DNA from: JANWHZ01 sp035758575
GTDB lineage: Bacteria > Patescibacteriota > Saccharimonadia > Saccharimonadales > UBA4665
Assembly (NCBI GenBank): GCA_035758575.1
Contig: DASTXH010000030.1
Coordinates: 1-23,579, forward strand
Length of the DNA stretch: 23,579 nt
Reading direction: 5' to 3'
Below, one piece after another: positions 14,657 to 22,014 of this stretch. Both the position numbers and the translations under genes were made by a program. The notes under the pieces are model-generated. The model was given only the letters and a program-made list of their open reading frames with translations. It was not told the origin of the DNA and ran no database searches. Numbering within the stretch: position 1 is the first letter of the stretch; each line of letters starts with the position of its first letter.

Positions 14657-15505
14657 TCATCCGAAATGAAATGCCGTAGGTGACGCCCCGGAATAGCTAC
14701 ATCCAATTGTGACGCCCCCATAAATCATCTTATTTGCTCCTAAAATGATCTTTTGCGGCAAGTAAAACGTACCCGTTACAATGCATAAGGGCACTTCTTC
14801 CTCGAACTCTTTTGCCATGTCAGAGCTTATCGACGCTACCAATTTTTTTGATGTTTGAGCATGCGGAGAGTCATCAGGTATGAGCAGTTTGATGAGAGAG
14901 CCCTCTAATTCACTGATACCAACCGAACGGAATGCAACTTCAAAACTTGCGTTTTTGCTGGAGGCCGTGACCTTCAACTTATGCCCACGAGCAGATGAGT
15001 CCACATCCTCTACAAGTGACAAGTCGCTAGTCCACTGGTTTTTGTCCATTGACAGAATAAGGCTACCGGCCTGATCACGTATGTTCATGGATATGCTTCG
15101 GCTTGCCGTTGCTTCGTCTTCCTCCAGCCAAATTATCCGTTCGCGGCTGGACTCCAGTATCGTATTACATTTAAAGGTAACATTGCCGCCTACAATAAAC
15201 AGGAAGTTTTGCCTGAACCATTCAAATGTTGACTCTAGCATTGTGCTCTTATTGGCGGGCGAACGTTTACGCGCTCTTAGCTGCTCTTTCGTAAATGTAT
15301 TCGCGTCAGCCAGCGCGGCATGCTTGACGCAGAGCGCGATCATTCCTTCAGGATTGTCGTGGTGCAGTTCCTTCCAGGGGGGATCAAAGTGATGGTATGT
15401 AAGATATGGTTCGCCACAAATAGCACACCCAAAATTGGCCTCTTTTCGTAGTATCCTTCTTGTTGGGACAGATCCGCCTCGTGGCGGGTCTTTAGGTTCT
15501 TCCAT
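14657..15505 (-). CDS. HNH-like zinc-motif protein with C-terminal beta domain
   Basis: A 282-aa protein. Residues 14-70 form an HNH-endonuclease-like zinc domain: RRILRKEANFGCAIC with Cys27 and Cys30, YHHFDPPWKELHH with His38/39 and His48/49, GMIALCVKH with Cys59 and His62, then a TKEQL helix. It lacks a clear catalytic HNN, so activity is uncertain. The C-terminal about 190 residues look beta-rich (SISMNIRDQAGSLILSMD...) and match no family I know. ATG 15505 follows GGGGAGG. It lies 93 bp behind the excisionase-like gene on the same strand, so it may be cargo of the integrated element. Confidence 0.62.
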   Translation of the reverse strand: MEEPKDPPRGGSVPTRRILRKEANFGCAICGEPYLTYHHFDPPWKELHHDNPEGMIALCVKHAALADANTFTKEQLRARKRSPANKSTMLESTFEWFRQNFLFIVGGNVTFKCNTILESSRERIIWLEEDEATASRSISMNIRDQAGSLILSMDKNQWTSDLSLVEDVDSSARGHKLKVTASSKNASFEVAFRSVGISELEGSLIKLLIPDDSPHAQTSKKLVASISSDMAKEFEEEVPLCIVTGTFYLPQKIILGANKMIYGGVTIGCSYSGASPTAFHFG

Positions 15506-15598
15506 TTCTCTCTGCCTCCCCTAGTTGTTAATAGCCCTACTATCCAAGCAACATTCGCAGCCTTTAATAGTGGCGCGAGCACAAAACACCCCCGGTAA

Positions 15599-15796
15599 CT
15601 ACTCATTATCCGGCATAGTCCGCGAGTCCCGCAAAAACTTCTCCAGATCTTCACGCTTCACTAAGTAACCCTTGCCTGGCTTGTATGCGGGCAGCTTTTT
15701 CGAGCGTATCCAACTGCGTATAGTATCCAGCGGTACACTTTTATCTAATTCCTCGTAAATATCCTCAATGGTCAGCCATTCCTTCTGGTCAGGCAT
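15599..15796 (-). CDS. xis: Excisionase-like MerR-type helix-turn-helix protein
   Basis: The 65-aa protein is a single winged HTH of the excisionase family: LTIEDIYEELDKSVPLDTIR (helix-turn-helix), WIRSKKLPAYKPGKGYLV (wing) and KREDLEKFL. ATG 15796 is preferred because GGGGTG lies 9 nt before it; a TTG at 15817 is in frame. In AICEs such a protein bends att DNA so that the integrase can excise the element. It is divergent from the recombinase-side genes. Its promoter overlaps the palindrome GGTCAATTGACC, a likely self-binding operator. Confidence 0.72.
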   Translation of the reverse strand: MPDQKEWLTIEDIYEELDKSVPLDTIRSWIRSKKLPAYKPGKGYLVKREDLEKFLRDSRTMPDNE

Positions 15797-15820
15797 AGGA
15801 TAACACCCCTGTCGCAATTT

Positions 15821-15862
15821 TTGACCAGTATATACCTAAATCCTACGTGAGGTCAATTGACC
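15821..15862 (-). promoter_or_regulatory. Excisionase promoter with palindromic operator
   Basis: On the minus strand TTGACC (15851-15856), an 18-bp spacer and TATACT (15827-15832). The -35 is the left half of a perfect 12-bp palindrome, GGTCAATTGACC (15851-15862). A third TTGACC half-site sits at 15821-15826, next to the start point. Three half-sites over the promoter suggest repression. Confidence 0.5.
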
Positions 15863-15890
15863 ATAGCAACCCGCGTAACTCGATCATCCC

Positions 15891-15919
15891 TTGCTATTTT
15901 ACACCGTATTAGGTATACT
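15891..15919 (+). promoter_or_regulatory. Promoter towards the 204-aa gene and recombinase
   Basis: TTGCTA (15891-15896), a 17-bp spacer and TATACT (15914-15919). It lies back to back with the excisionase promoter, so a regulator at the palindrome could switch both. Confidence 0.5.
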
Positions 15920-15990
15920 TAAGAAAACGCATTGACGCGATCAACTAGAGTATTGCGAGTATCCTTATCTACCGAGAGAGGGGAGAACTG

Positions 15991-16605
15991 ATGCAATCTA
16001 TCACTGTTAAGCGTGGCTTTTCGGTCACGCCACTATTGGACATCGAAAACGCCGAGTTCGCGCACTGGTACTGCTTAGGCGTATGGTGGGCGATGTACGG
16101 CGACGAGCAGGGCAAAGGCCAGTACCGTGACCGCTACATCATTGACGTACTGCACCATGGTATTCTGTCCCACTGGTTCGATAGCCCTACAAGCGGCTGG
16201 TTCCCGATGGTGGGGTTTAATATCGGGATGCTGCACGGCGGGATGCTAGACCCTGGCACCCATGCCGTCCGGCCATGCAGTAGTCTTGTCATGCTCACAG
16301 ATAGCCAGTTCCAGCGCGGCTACCAGGCCGGGCGGTACTACCGCTTTGTTGAATGCCTACCTACTTACGAGCGCATGACCGATGGTGCGTTAGTCGAAAC
16401 GATCAACAGTTGGGCACTTGAATACCACACATGGCGTAAGCCGCTGGCCTGCCTGTCGTTCGTTATCGTGTGCCGGGTCGGAGAACTGAGCGGCGACCTG
16501 CTCCCAATGCAGGAGCCGGAGCGGGCACGCATTGAAGCGGAAGACCGGGCATTCCTGGCCGCATATGACGCTACCAAAGCCGAGCTACTTTTACCAACCC
16601 TGTAG
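15991..16605 (+). CDS. Uncharacterised protein upstream of the serine recombinase
   Basis: The 204-aa soluble protein is rich in Trp, Tyr and His, mainly at residues 25-75 (AHWYCLGVWWAMYGDEQGKG, LHHGILSHWFD). A repeated GxxxG pattern (GFNIGMLHGGML) and a C-terminal helix (PERARIEAEDRAFLAAYDATKAEL) follow. No family was recognised. GAGAGGGGAG lies 7 nt before ATG. It precedes the recombinase by 80 bp in the same direction and shares its GC-rich codon use, so it belongs to the mobile element, perhaps as an accessory to recombination or maintenance. Confidence 0.65.
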   Translation: MQSITVKRGFSVTPLLDIENAEFAHWYCLGVWWAMYGDEQGKGQYRDRYIIDVLHHGILSHWFDSPTSGWFPMVGFNIGMLHGGMLDPGTHAVRPCSSLVMLTDSQFQRGYQAGRYYRFVECLPTYERMTDGALVETINSWALEYHTWRKPLACLSFVIVCRVGELSGDLLPMQEPERARIEAEDRAFLAAYDATKAELLLPTL

Positions 16606-16639
16606 ACGCAGTGTTACGCATAGTCTATCCGTTGTCGAT

Positions 16640-16668
16640 GGTAGAGAGCGCTTGAAAGCCTCTCTACC
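16640..16668 (+). repeat. Hairpin just upstream of the recombinase SD
   Basis: GGTAGAGAG (16640-16648) pairs perfectly with CTCTCTACC (16660-16668). The recombinase SD, AAAGGA, starts 3 bases later. There is no T-run, so it is an mRNA hairpin rather than a terminator. It could limit recombinase translation or stabilise a processed end. Confidence 0.45.
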
Positions 16669-16685
16669 AGAAAGGAACTACCACC

Positions 16686-18455
16686 ATGGCCGCCACGTCC
16701 GAGCGCACCGCCGACAGCCACATCATCGTAGACATCTATTGCCGCGTCAGCACCGACCCCCAGGAAGATAACACCAGCCTGGAGGAGCAAGAGACGGCGT
16801 GCCGCCAGTTCTGCAAGGCCAACGGCCTTGTTGTCGGCAAGGTATGGAGGGAAGTGTTTTCTGGCTATGCCTACCGGGAGCGGCCAGACTTAACAGACAT
16901 GCGCAAGCGCTACAACCAGAACGCCGACCAGCCGAGCGCCGAAACAAAAACGAAGCAGCGGGCACCGAAGGTCAGAGGGGTTGTTATCCGCACCCTTGAC
17001 CGCTTAAGCCGCAACCAGACCCATATGGCCATACTCATGGAAGAGATGGAGCATAACGGCGTGAGCTTGTATTGTGTCAAAGAGAAGATCGACAGCAAGC
17101 CTATGGGTAAGTTTGTGCTGGCAGCCCTGGCACTCATCGCTGAGATGGAACGCGAAAAGATCATGGATCGCACCATGACCGGGCGCACCAATGCCGTCAA
17201 AGCAGGGAAGATCAAGGCCGTTACCAACCACCACTTACGCTATGGCTGGCAGTGGGAAAACCCGGAAACCAAAGAGAAGATCATCGCCAACGAGGAGGAG
17301 GCGGCCATTGTGCTCTGGATGGCGCAGCTGTACGCCGATGGCACCGGCACGTATATTATCCGGCAGCAGCTAAAGGCGCGCGGTGTCCTGTCACCGAAGG
17401 GTAAGCCGGAATGGGACGACTACACCATTATGGACATCATCAAAGACCCACGCATGACCGGCACCATGGCAAAAGCGTTCTGGCGGAAAGAGAAGCGCTA
17501 CAAGAGCCACCATGACGAGGTTGACCTGCCTGACGGCACCTACCCTGAAATTATCCCGCTGGCCTTGCACCTGCGCATCAAAGAGCGCATGAAGGTCAAC
17601 AAAGCCCAGGCTACCCGCTCAAGCAAGTACCCGGAAGAGTTTTTGCTTAGGGCTGGCTATGCCCGCTGCGCCGTATGCAACTACTCAATGGGCGCACGCT
17701 ATGACAAGCGGCGCGGCTCAATGACATACCGCTGCAACAACAACCATGGCTTTATACCCTCAAAGCAGCTGGACGCGTGGGTATGGCACAAGGTAGAGCA
17801 AATGGCCGACCATGTGGCGTTAATTGAGGAAGTCATCGCCCTGGCCACCAATGACCGTACCATCGAAAACAATGTCCGCGCCATTGATGTCAGTATCACC
17901 AAATGGAAGACGAGAGCCGCCAACTACCTGGAAGACTTAAAAGACGAGACGCTGACCGGCGACAGCCGCGCCGCCATCCGCAAGCTGATGAACGATGCCA
18001 ACCAGATGGTTGCCGACCTCGAAGAAGAACGGGCACAGATCGCGGGCGGCCTGGTGGACAAAGAGCGCGAGCGCGCGGCCTACCAGGAAATACTAGGCTG
18101 GTGCCAGCAGGTCAAAGAGGCACGCAACGAACTATCCTACCAGCAGAAACGCGACTTTTTGCAGATGCTCGGTATTGTGGTAGTAGTGAAGTGCGAAAAG
18201 CCCTACAAGGACAATTCCACGTATAATCTGCTCGTGGCACTGCCAGCCTTGCAGGAGATCATCAGTATGCCAGCGCCGGAAGGTGACGAAGTTGTACCAG
18301 CGGTTCCAGCAAATACGTGTTACAAGTATGACGGCGCAAGCGACCTTGCGACACATACGCCAAGGCATACACAGTACAATACCGCCTACTTTATAGGAGT
18401 GAATGACGAGGGGTGGTATATTAACCCGTTGCTGGTTTCCCGGAGCGCGGCCTAA
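16686..18455 (+). CDS. Large serine recombinase (site-specific integrase)
   Basis: This 589-aa recombinase would integrate and excise the element between att sites. The resolvase-type catalytic domain comes first: YCRVSTDPQ with nucleophile Ser22, then a 'LDRLSRN' block and LALIAEMEREKIMDRTMTG near 140-160. The Recombinase domain follows (RYGWQWENPETKEK..., GTGTYIIRQQLKARG, WDDYTIMDIIKDPRMTG). A zinc ribbon (RCAVC ... YRCNN, about 337-355) and a coiled-coil stretch (about 375-480) complete it. The size and order match large serine integrases of phages and ICEs. AICEs more often use tyrosine integrases, so this variant is of note. ATG follows AAAGGA. A strong terminator follows the stop by 7 bp. 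Confidence 0.92.
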   Translation: MAATSERTADSHIIVDIYCRVSTDPQEDNTSLEEQETACRQFCKANGLVVGKVWREVFSGYAYRERPDLTDMRKRYNQNADQPSAETKTKQRAPKVRGVVIRTLDRLSRNQTHMAILMEEMEHNGVSLYCVKEKIDSKPMGKFVLAALALIAEMEREKIMDRTMTGRTNAVKAGKIKAVTNHHLRYGWQWENPETKEKIIANEEEAAIVLWMAQLYADGTGTYIIRQQLKARGVLSPKGKPEWDDYTIMDIIKDPRMTGTMAKAFWRKEKRYKSHHDEVDLPDGTYPEIIPLALHLRIKERMKVNKAQATRSSKYPEEFLLRAGYARCAVCNYSMGARYDKRRGSMTYRCNNNHGFIPSKQLDAWVWHKVEQMADHVALIEEVIALATNDRTIENNVRAIDVSITKWKTRAANYLEDLKDETLTGDSRAAIRKLMNDANQMVADLEEERAQIAGGLVDKERERAAYQEILGWCQQVKEARNELSYQQKRDFLQMLGIVVVVKCEKPYKDNSTYNLLVALPALQEIISMPAPEGDEVVPAVPANTCYKYDGASDLATHTPRHTQYNTAYFIGVNDEGWYINPLLVSRSAA

Positions 18456-18462
18456 TAAGACA

Positions 18463-18495
18463 ATCCCCCTCGTATGCCTGATGTACGAGGGGGAT
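18463..18495 (+). terminator. Terminator between convergent recombinase and rep operons
   Basis: A perfect 12-bp stem, ATCCCCCTCGTA (18463-18474) with TACGAGGGGGAT (18484-18495), has a 9-nt loop and is followed by GTTTGTTTT. On the minus strand the downstream T-run is weaker, so it may serve both operons unequally. Confidence 0.85.
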
Positions 18496-18502
18496 GTTTG
18501 TT

Positions 18503-18688
18503 TTACGCGCGTTTCTTATGCTCCCGAATAACCCGCTCAGCCCACGCACGCGACCGCCGCAGCCACTCATCGAAAGATATTTCCTCACGGTTGTACGCCC
18601 TGGTTATGTATAGCAGGTCGCCCAGCTCATCCGGTTCAATGGCCTGCACTTGTTCCAGCTGGTCAACTGTGTTTGTAGTTGTGTCCAT
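18503..18688 (-). CDS. Small acidic helical protein at the end of the rep operon
   Basis: The 61-aa protein has an acidic first half (VDQLEQVQAIEPDELGDLL) and a basic amphipathic C-terminal helix (FDEWLRRSRAWAERVIREHKKR). Its ATG lies 6 bp after the rep stop. The SD GAGGAGTAAGGG overlaps the last rep codons, so the two are translated together. Such tiny helical proteins are common in plasmid operons as copy-number or transfer accessories; the function is unknown here. Confidence 0.65.
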   Translation of the reverse strand: MDTTTNTVDQLEQVQAIEPDELGDLLYITRAYNREEISFDEWLRRSRAWAERVIREHKKRA

Positions 18689-18694
18689 ATGCCC

Positions 18695-19861
18695 TTACTC
18701 CTCGTGGTCGTTCCTCTCGTGTTCAACCTGCCAGTACCCGGCCTGGTCATCCAGCCGGTACACCGTCAGCAGTTCGACCAGCGCCGCAAAGCCGCCCGTA
18801 TCGAGTGCGGTTAGCACCTTGCCCTCTAGCCCTGGTACCCGCGCCAGCTTGCGGTAATACCAGCCAGCGAAGCGCACCACATCGCTACCGCCGACCTCCA
18901 GCGCTGCTAATTCCTCGTCGGTTTGTTCGGTTTCATCCGGCAGCAGCCGCGCCCGTAAGCCCTTAGTGAAGCGGATAATCGACTTGCCCACGGTTTCACG
19001 TTCGTACTCATGCCACATATCAAGCAGCGCCATGTCGCCGGTTTGGAAGAAGTCACAGGCAATGTCAAAGGGCATCAGCGAACCCGCCCGGCCTTGCTTG
19101 AGATCGACGCGTGCCAGCTCTTGCGCCGTATGCAGCCGGATGGCTGCACCCTCTTGTAGTTTTGCTACGTATTGCGCCAGCGCGGTTGAGCCGAGCCGTA
19201 TATATTCGACGCGCACCCCATACGAGCGGGATAGCCCAGCAAACCCATGCTTAGCGTAAAACTTGTTCAGGTACTCATAGTACACACTGGAGAGCGCTGC
19301 AAAGTGCTCTAGTGTTACCTCACGTTCGCAGAACTCAATGTCATGGGTATGCGGGTGCCAGCCGTTGAAACCATAGGTAATCTCTTTCGAGGCTATACCG
19401 CCGACGTAGCCAGCAGCGGTACGTACTGCCTTAACTACTTTCTGGTTGGTGACGTAGCGCCGACCCTCTGCCAACAGGCCGAGCGTAACCCCCAAGCTAT
19501 CCTCAGCACTATGCGGTATGGTGCGGGTGACGAATAACGCACACATGCCCTGGTCGAGTGCCGACACTACCGCGCGGCTGACTTCATCCGCCCGATGGTA
19601 GCGGATTTTAGCGGCGCAGACCGGGCAGACCCAGCCGGAGCCGCAGGTACTCATCCCTGAAAAGTGATGTACGTCGCCTTTGACGCGCACCACCATGTCA
19701 CCAAGCGGTAGCCCGCAGGAGCGTAAGCGCTTAAGCTCTGTCACCCGCCGCAAGCTGGAGCGCAGCTTGTACCGGGCTTCTTGCCTATGCCCACGTTCGG
19801 CAACCGCCGCAGCTGGCAGGTATCCGGCGATATCTGCAACCACACCGCTTTCGATGGCCAT
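18695..19861 (-). CDS. Rolling-circle replication initiator (RepSA/Rep_1-like)
   Basis: This protein nicks the double-strand origin with an HUH-type active site to start rolling-circle replication of the excised element. From ATG 19861 it has 388 aa. A zinc-like cluster, CGSGWVCPVCAAK, has Cys73, Cys79 and Cys82. Motif 1 is ALFVTRTIPH near 108. The metal motif GWHPHTHD has His169, His171 and His173. The tyrosine motif AQYVAKLQ has Tyr231. This set matches the actinobacterial RepSA/pSN22 group. ATG 19861 has GGGGG 9 nt upstream; a GTG at 19867 sits too close to it. It follows the translocase genes by 68 bp with a hairpin in between. The double-strand origin was not identified. Confidence 0.85.
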   Translation of the reverse strand: MAIESGVVADIAGYLPAAAVAERGHRQEARYKLRSSLRRVTELKRLRSCGLPLGDMVVRVKGDVHHFSGMSTCGSGWVCPVCAAKIRYHRADEVSRAVVSALDQGMCALFVTRTIPHSAEDSLGVTLGLLAEGRRYVTNQKVVKAVRTAAGYVGGIASKEITYGFNGWHPHTHDIEFCEREVTLEHFAALSSVYYEYLNKFYAKHGFAGLSRSYGVRVEYIRLGSTALAQYVAKLQEGAAIRLHTAQELARVDLKQGRAGSLMPFDIACDFFQTGDMALLDMWHEYERETVGKSIIRFTKGLRARLLPDETEQTDEELAALEVGGSDVVRFAGWYYRKLARVPGLEGKVLTALDTGGFAALVELLTVYRLDDQAGYWQVEHERNDHEE

Positions 19862-19880
19862 TGACACACGCCCCCTTTCT

Positions 19881-19907
19881 ACGGCCTCCGTTGTCAGCGA
19901 AGGCCGT
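19881..19907 (-). repeat. Hairpin between tra and rep genes
   Basis: ACGGCCT (19881-19887) and AGGCCGT (19901-19907) form a perfect 7-bp stem. It may set relative rep expression within the operon, or be part of a replication origin. Confidence 0.35.
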
Positions 19908-19935
19908 CATACTGACCGTCACGAGATGCAGCCGT

Positions 19936-20667
19936 TTACTCTGGCCTGTACCCCAGCTGGTACGGCTTGCCGTTCCAGTCCAACTGTTCAATGAGCAGCT
20001 CATCCTCTGACTGAGCGCCTAAGCTAACCGCCTGGTGTGCTGGCTCAACGAGCAACCGCTGTATCACCTCGTCACCGCACCAGGCAGCACGGACGCAGAG
20101 CGGTTTTAGGCTTGTCTCATCCATCACATAGGCCACGCCCGCGCCCGTATTGCCGAGCGGTATTTGCTCACAGAGCGCCCCAGCGTCGTGCATACCCTCG
20201 CCTAAGACCAGATCGACCATAGGGGCGGGCAGCCCGCCCGCTATGCGTATCGGGAACAGGTCACGGAAGCCGACTGTTTCCTTGCGCGGGTCTTGCACAG
20301 CTCCGACTAAGGAGTAACCGACCGCACGGCCTAGCGCCAGGATGGTTGACACGGCTTTTTCAGCCCGTTCACGCAGTTTTCTATCTGGCAGCATGGCCGA
20401 CAGGTACCCAAGCTCATCGACTACTACCACATTGAGCGGCGTTTGAGTGCTTGGAGTGAACTTGCGCGCCTTACCTTGCAGCTGCATTGCCCGTTTCAAC
20501 ATGTCGTCTACACATGCTTCCAGCATCTCGACAATGCCCGTTTCAGTATCGGCGTAGTGGTTCCACCAGTCGCGGCCTATGGCAGCTCTAAGCGCTTCGG
20601 GTCGCAGCCCCAGAACTTGACCAGACCCGCACGCCACGCCGGAGCCAGGCCGAGCACCAGCGACCAA
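19936..20667 (-). CDS. TraSA/FtsK-like DNA translocase, C-terminal half (frameshifted from N-half)
   Basis: This frame carries the second half of the motor: Walker B (NVVVVDELGYL), then ILALGRAVGYSLVGAVQDPRKE, the sensor segment of TraSA-type FtsK proteins, then RDLFPIRIAGGLP, LGEGMHDAGALCEQIP and GAGVAYVMDE. These match conserved positions of AICE translocases that move double-stranded DNA between cells. The first about 30 codons (to around 20590) overlap the N-terminal half in the wrong frame and look like non-coding read-out. Real homology begins at AAIGRDWWNHY. No SD or ATG suits an independent start, so this is probably the end of one broken gene. Confidence 0.75.
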   Translation of the reverse strand: MVAGARPGSGVACGSGQVLGLRPEALRAAIGRDWWNHYADTETGIVEMLEACVDDMLKRAMQLQGKARKFTPSTQTPLNVVVVDELGYLSAMLPDRKLRERAEKAVSTILALGRAVGYSLVGAVQDPRKETVGFRDLFPIRIAGGLPAPMVDLVLGEGMHDAGALCEQIPLGNTGAGVAYVMDETSLKPLCVRAAWCGDEVIQRLLVEPAHQAVSLGAQSEDELLIEQLDWNGKPYQLGYRPE

Positions 20668-21407
20668 ATCCAGGAGCCTTTACCGCCGCCAGTACGCGCC
20701 GCAATAAGAACGTGCTGGCCTTCAATGGGCATAGACCAGGGTTGCCCGTTCAATGTCCGCGCCATCGGCACACCTTTTAGCAGCTGTAGCTCATCCGACA
20801 CTGCATTAGAATGTGCATGGACGTTTGGCACCATCGGCAAGGCCTGCGGCGACAACTGCCGGATAGTCGTAGCCTGTGGCACCTGTAGCCGCCCTGGATG
20901 GTTGTACGCGGCAGGCACCGGCACATTGCCAGCCCGCACGGTAATACCGCCATAACCGGCCAGCTCAAAGCTCACAAAGGGCACGTTAAAGGCGAGCGCG
21001 AAGGCGGCAGCCTCTTTGTTGTAGTCCTCGACCGTTTGCCCGGCGAACGGCAGCACCGTACCCGTCCAAGCCTCGTGTGTACCGGACACATCACGTAAGC
21101 CTGGGTAGCTTGTGCCCTCTTTACGGTGCGGTGTACCAACGCCAGGCACCCATACGGTTTTTGTGGTTGTAAAGCCGATGCCACCACATACCGCTTTCCA
21201 GGTGTGCTCTTTTTGCAGTTCAAAGAGCAAGCCTTGACGGTGGGCGTAGAAGCCCACCGAGCCGTTGACAATGACGCCGATCACCAGCAGCCAGCTGATG
21301 TCACCGCCTGCCGAACCGGCGCACAGCATCATAATGAGCAAGAAACAATCGACAATACCAGTGATCCAGAGCAGACGCCGCGCGTGGCGCGTGTTACCTT
21401 GTGCCAT
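20577..21407 (-). CDS. TraSA/FtsK-like DNA translocase, N-terminal half
   Basis: This 276-aa frame has two membrane helices (about 11-30 and 37-54) and a linker domain. The Walker A region is IAARTGGGKGSWIWS (about 235-249), with the GKG form typical of TraSA/TraB translocases. It ends in KFWGCDPKRLEL, the strand after Walker A. A TAG follows where homologues continue, and the continuation is found one frame over (-1). A perfect SD, AAAGGAGGTG, lies 7 nt before ATG 21407. The full motor would act at the membrane to transfer the element. As read, the ATPase is split between Walker A and Walker B and should be inactive unless the frame is restored. Confidence 0.8.
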   Translation of the reverse strand: MAQGNTRHARRLLWITGIVDCFLLIMMLCAGSAGGDISWLLVIGVIVNGSVGFYAHRQGLLFELQKEHTWKAVCGGIGFTTTKTVWVPGVGTPHRKEGTSYPGLRDVSGTHEAWTGTVLPFAGQTVEDYNKEAAAFALAFNVPFVSFELAGYGGITVRAGNVPVPAAYNHPGRLQVPQATTIRQLSPQALPMVPNVHAHSNAVSDELQLLKGVPMARTLNGQPWSMPIEGQHVLIAARTGGGKGSWIWSLVLGLAPAWRAGLVKFWGCDPKRLELP

Positions 21408-21437
21408 AGTGGCACCTCCTTTATGCGCTACCTAGAA

Positions 21438-21836
21438 CTACTGGCCGGACGCCATACGAGGGTTGACCGGCATACGTTGGGACGCGAGCGGGCGGATAGC
21501 CTCAGCCGAATAGAAGACCGAGAACCCGCCGCGCGCTTGCGGCATAATGCCCAGCTCCAAGCCCTCAACCACCACCGGGCTACCCGGTACAATGGCCTCA
21601 AACGGTTTGTTTGGGCTAACCACGGTGATAGGGATAGTCTCAAACTTGGTGTTTTCAAAGGACTTGGTTTGCACCGCCAGCGTTGCTGTCCACTTCAGCA
21701 CGCCGGTTTTATCGCGGGCTTGCTCCATCGGGCTAGCCGGGTTGTTTTTGTCCGCGCGTTGCATCTTTGGCTCAACGCCGAGCAGCATAGCGCCGCCGAA
21801 GGTGCGGGAAAAATCAATAGCGTAGCGATCGATCAT
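21438..21836 (-). CDS. AICE/plasmid-type small protein at the head of the tra-rep operon
   Basis: The 132-aa protein resembles proteins encoded just upstream of FtsK-like genes in actinobacterial AICEs and plasmids. The likely signature is FGGAMLLGVEPKMQ near the start, VLKWTATLAVQTKSFE in the middle, then IPITVVSP, IVPGSPVVVEGLELGIM and a late FSVFYSAEAIRPL. The predicted all-beta pattern would suit an OB-like, possibly DNA-binding, fold; that is inference. AAGGGG lies 8 nt before ATG. The stop lies 30 bp before the translocase start, so it heads the operon. Confidence 0.65.
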   Translation of the reverse strand: MIDRYAIDFSRTFGGAMLLGVEPKMQRADKNNPASPMEQARDKTGVLKWTATLAVQTKSFENTKFETIPITVVSPNKPFEAIVPGSPVVVEGLELGIMPQARGGFSVFYSAEAIRPLASQRMPVNPRMASGQ

Positions 21837-22014
21837 GATGAGAACCCCTTTCTTTTTTGCGCAAAATCGCGCTGGTTAGAGCCGCGCTACCTCACGAGAG
21901 GTTGCAAGGATTATGTCCGGTTGTCAGTAGGTCAGGCATGGTTTGCGTAAGCGCCTTAACCTAATGGCGTTTCTATGAGCTTTTCTGTTGTGATGGCTTG
22001 AAGGTACGGAATGC

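Noticed and set aside
15340..15654. 104-aa minus-strand frame between HNH and excisionase genes
   Set aside because: It overlaps both neighbours in another frame, has no recognisable domain and lacks an SD. It is a shadow frame.
16910..17227. Minus-strand frames inside the serine recombinase
   Set aside because: They are antisense to the catalytic and recombinase domains and only reflect GC-rich codon use.
20577..20667. Programmed -1 frameshift in the translocase gene
   Set aside because: No X-XXY-YYZ slippery site, internal SD or obvious pseudoknot is visible, so mutation or sequencing error is more likely.
21126..21950. 274-aa plus-strand frame antisense to the tra operon
   Set aside because: It lies opposite two well-supported genes with SDs and conserved motifs, and its translation is low-complexity and family-free.
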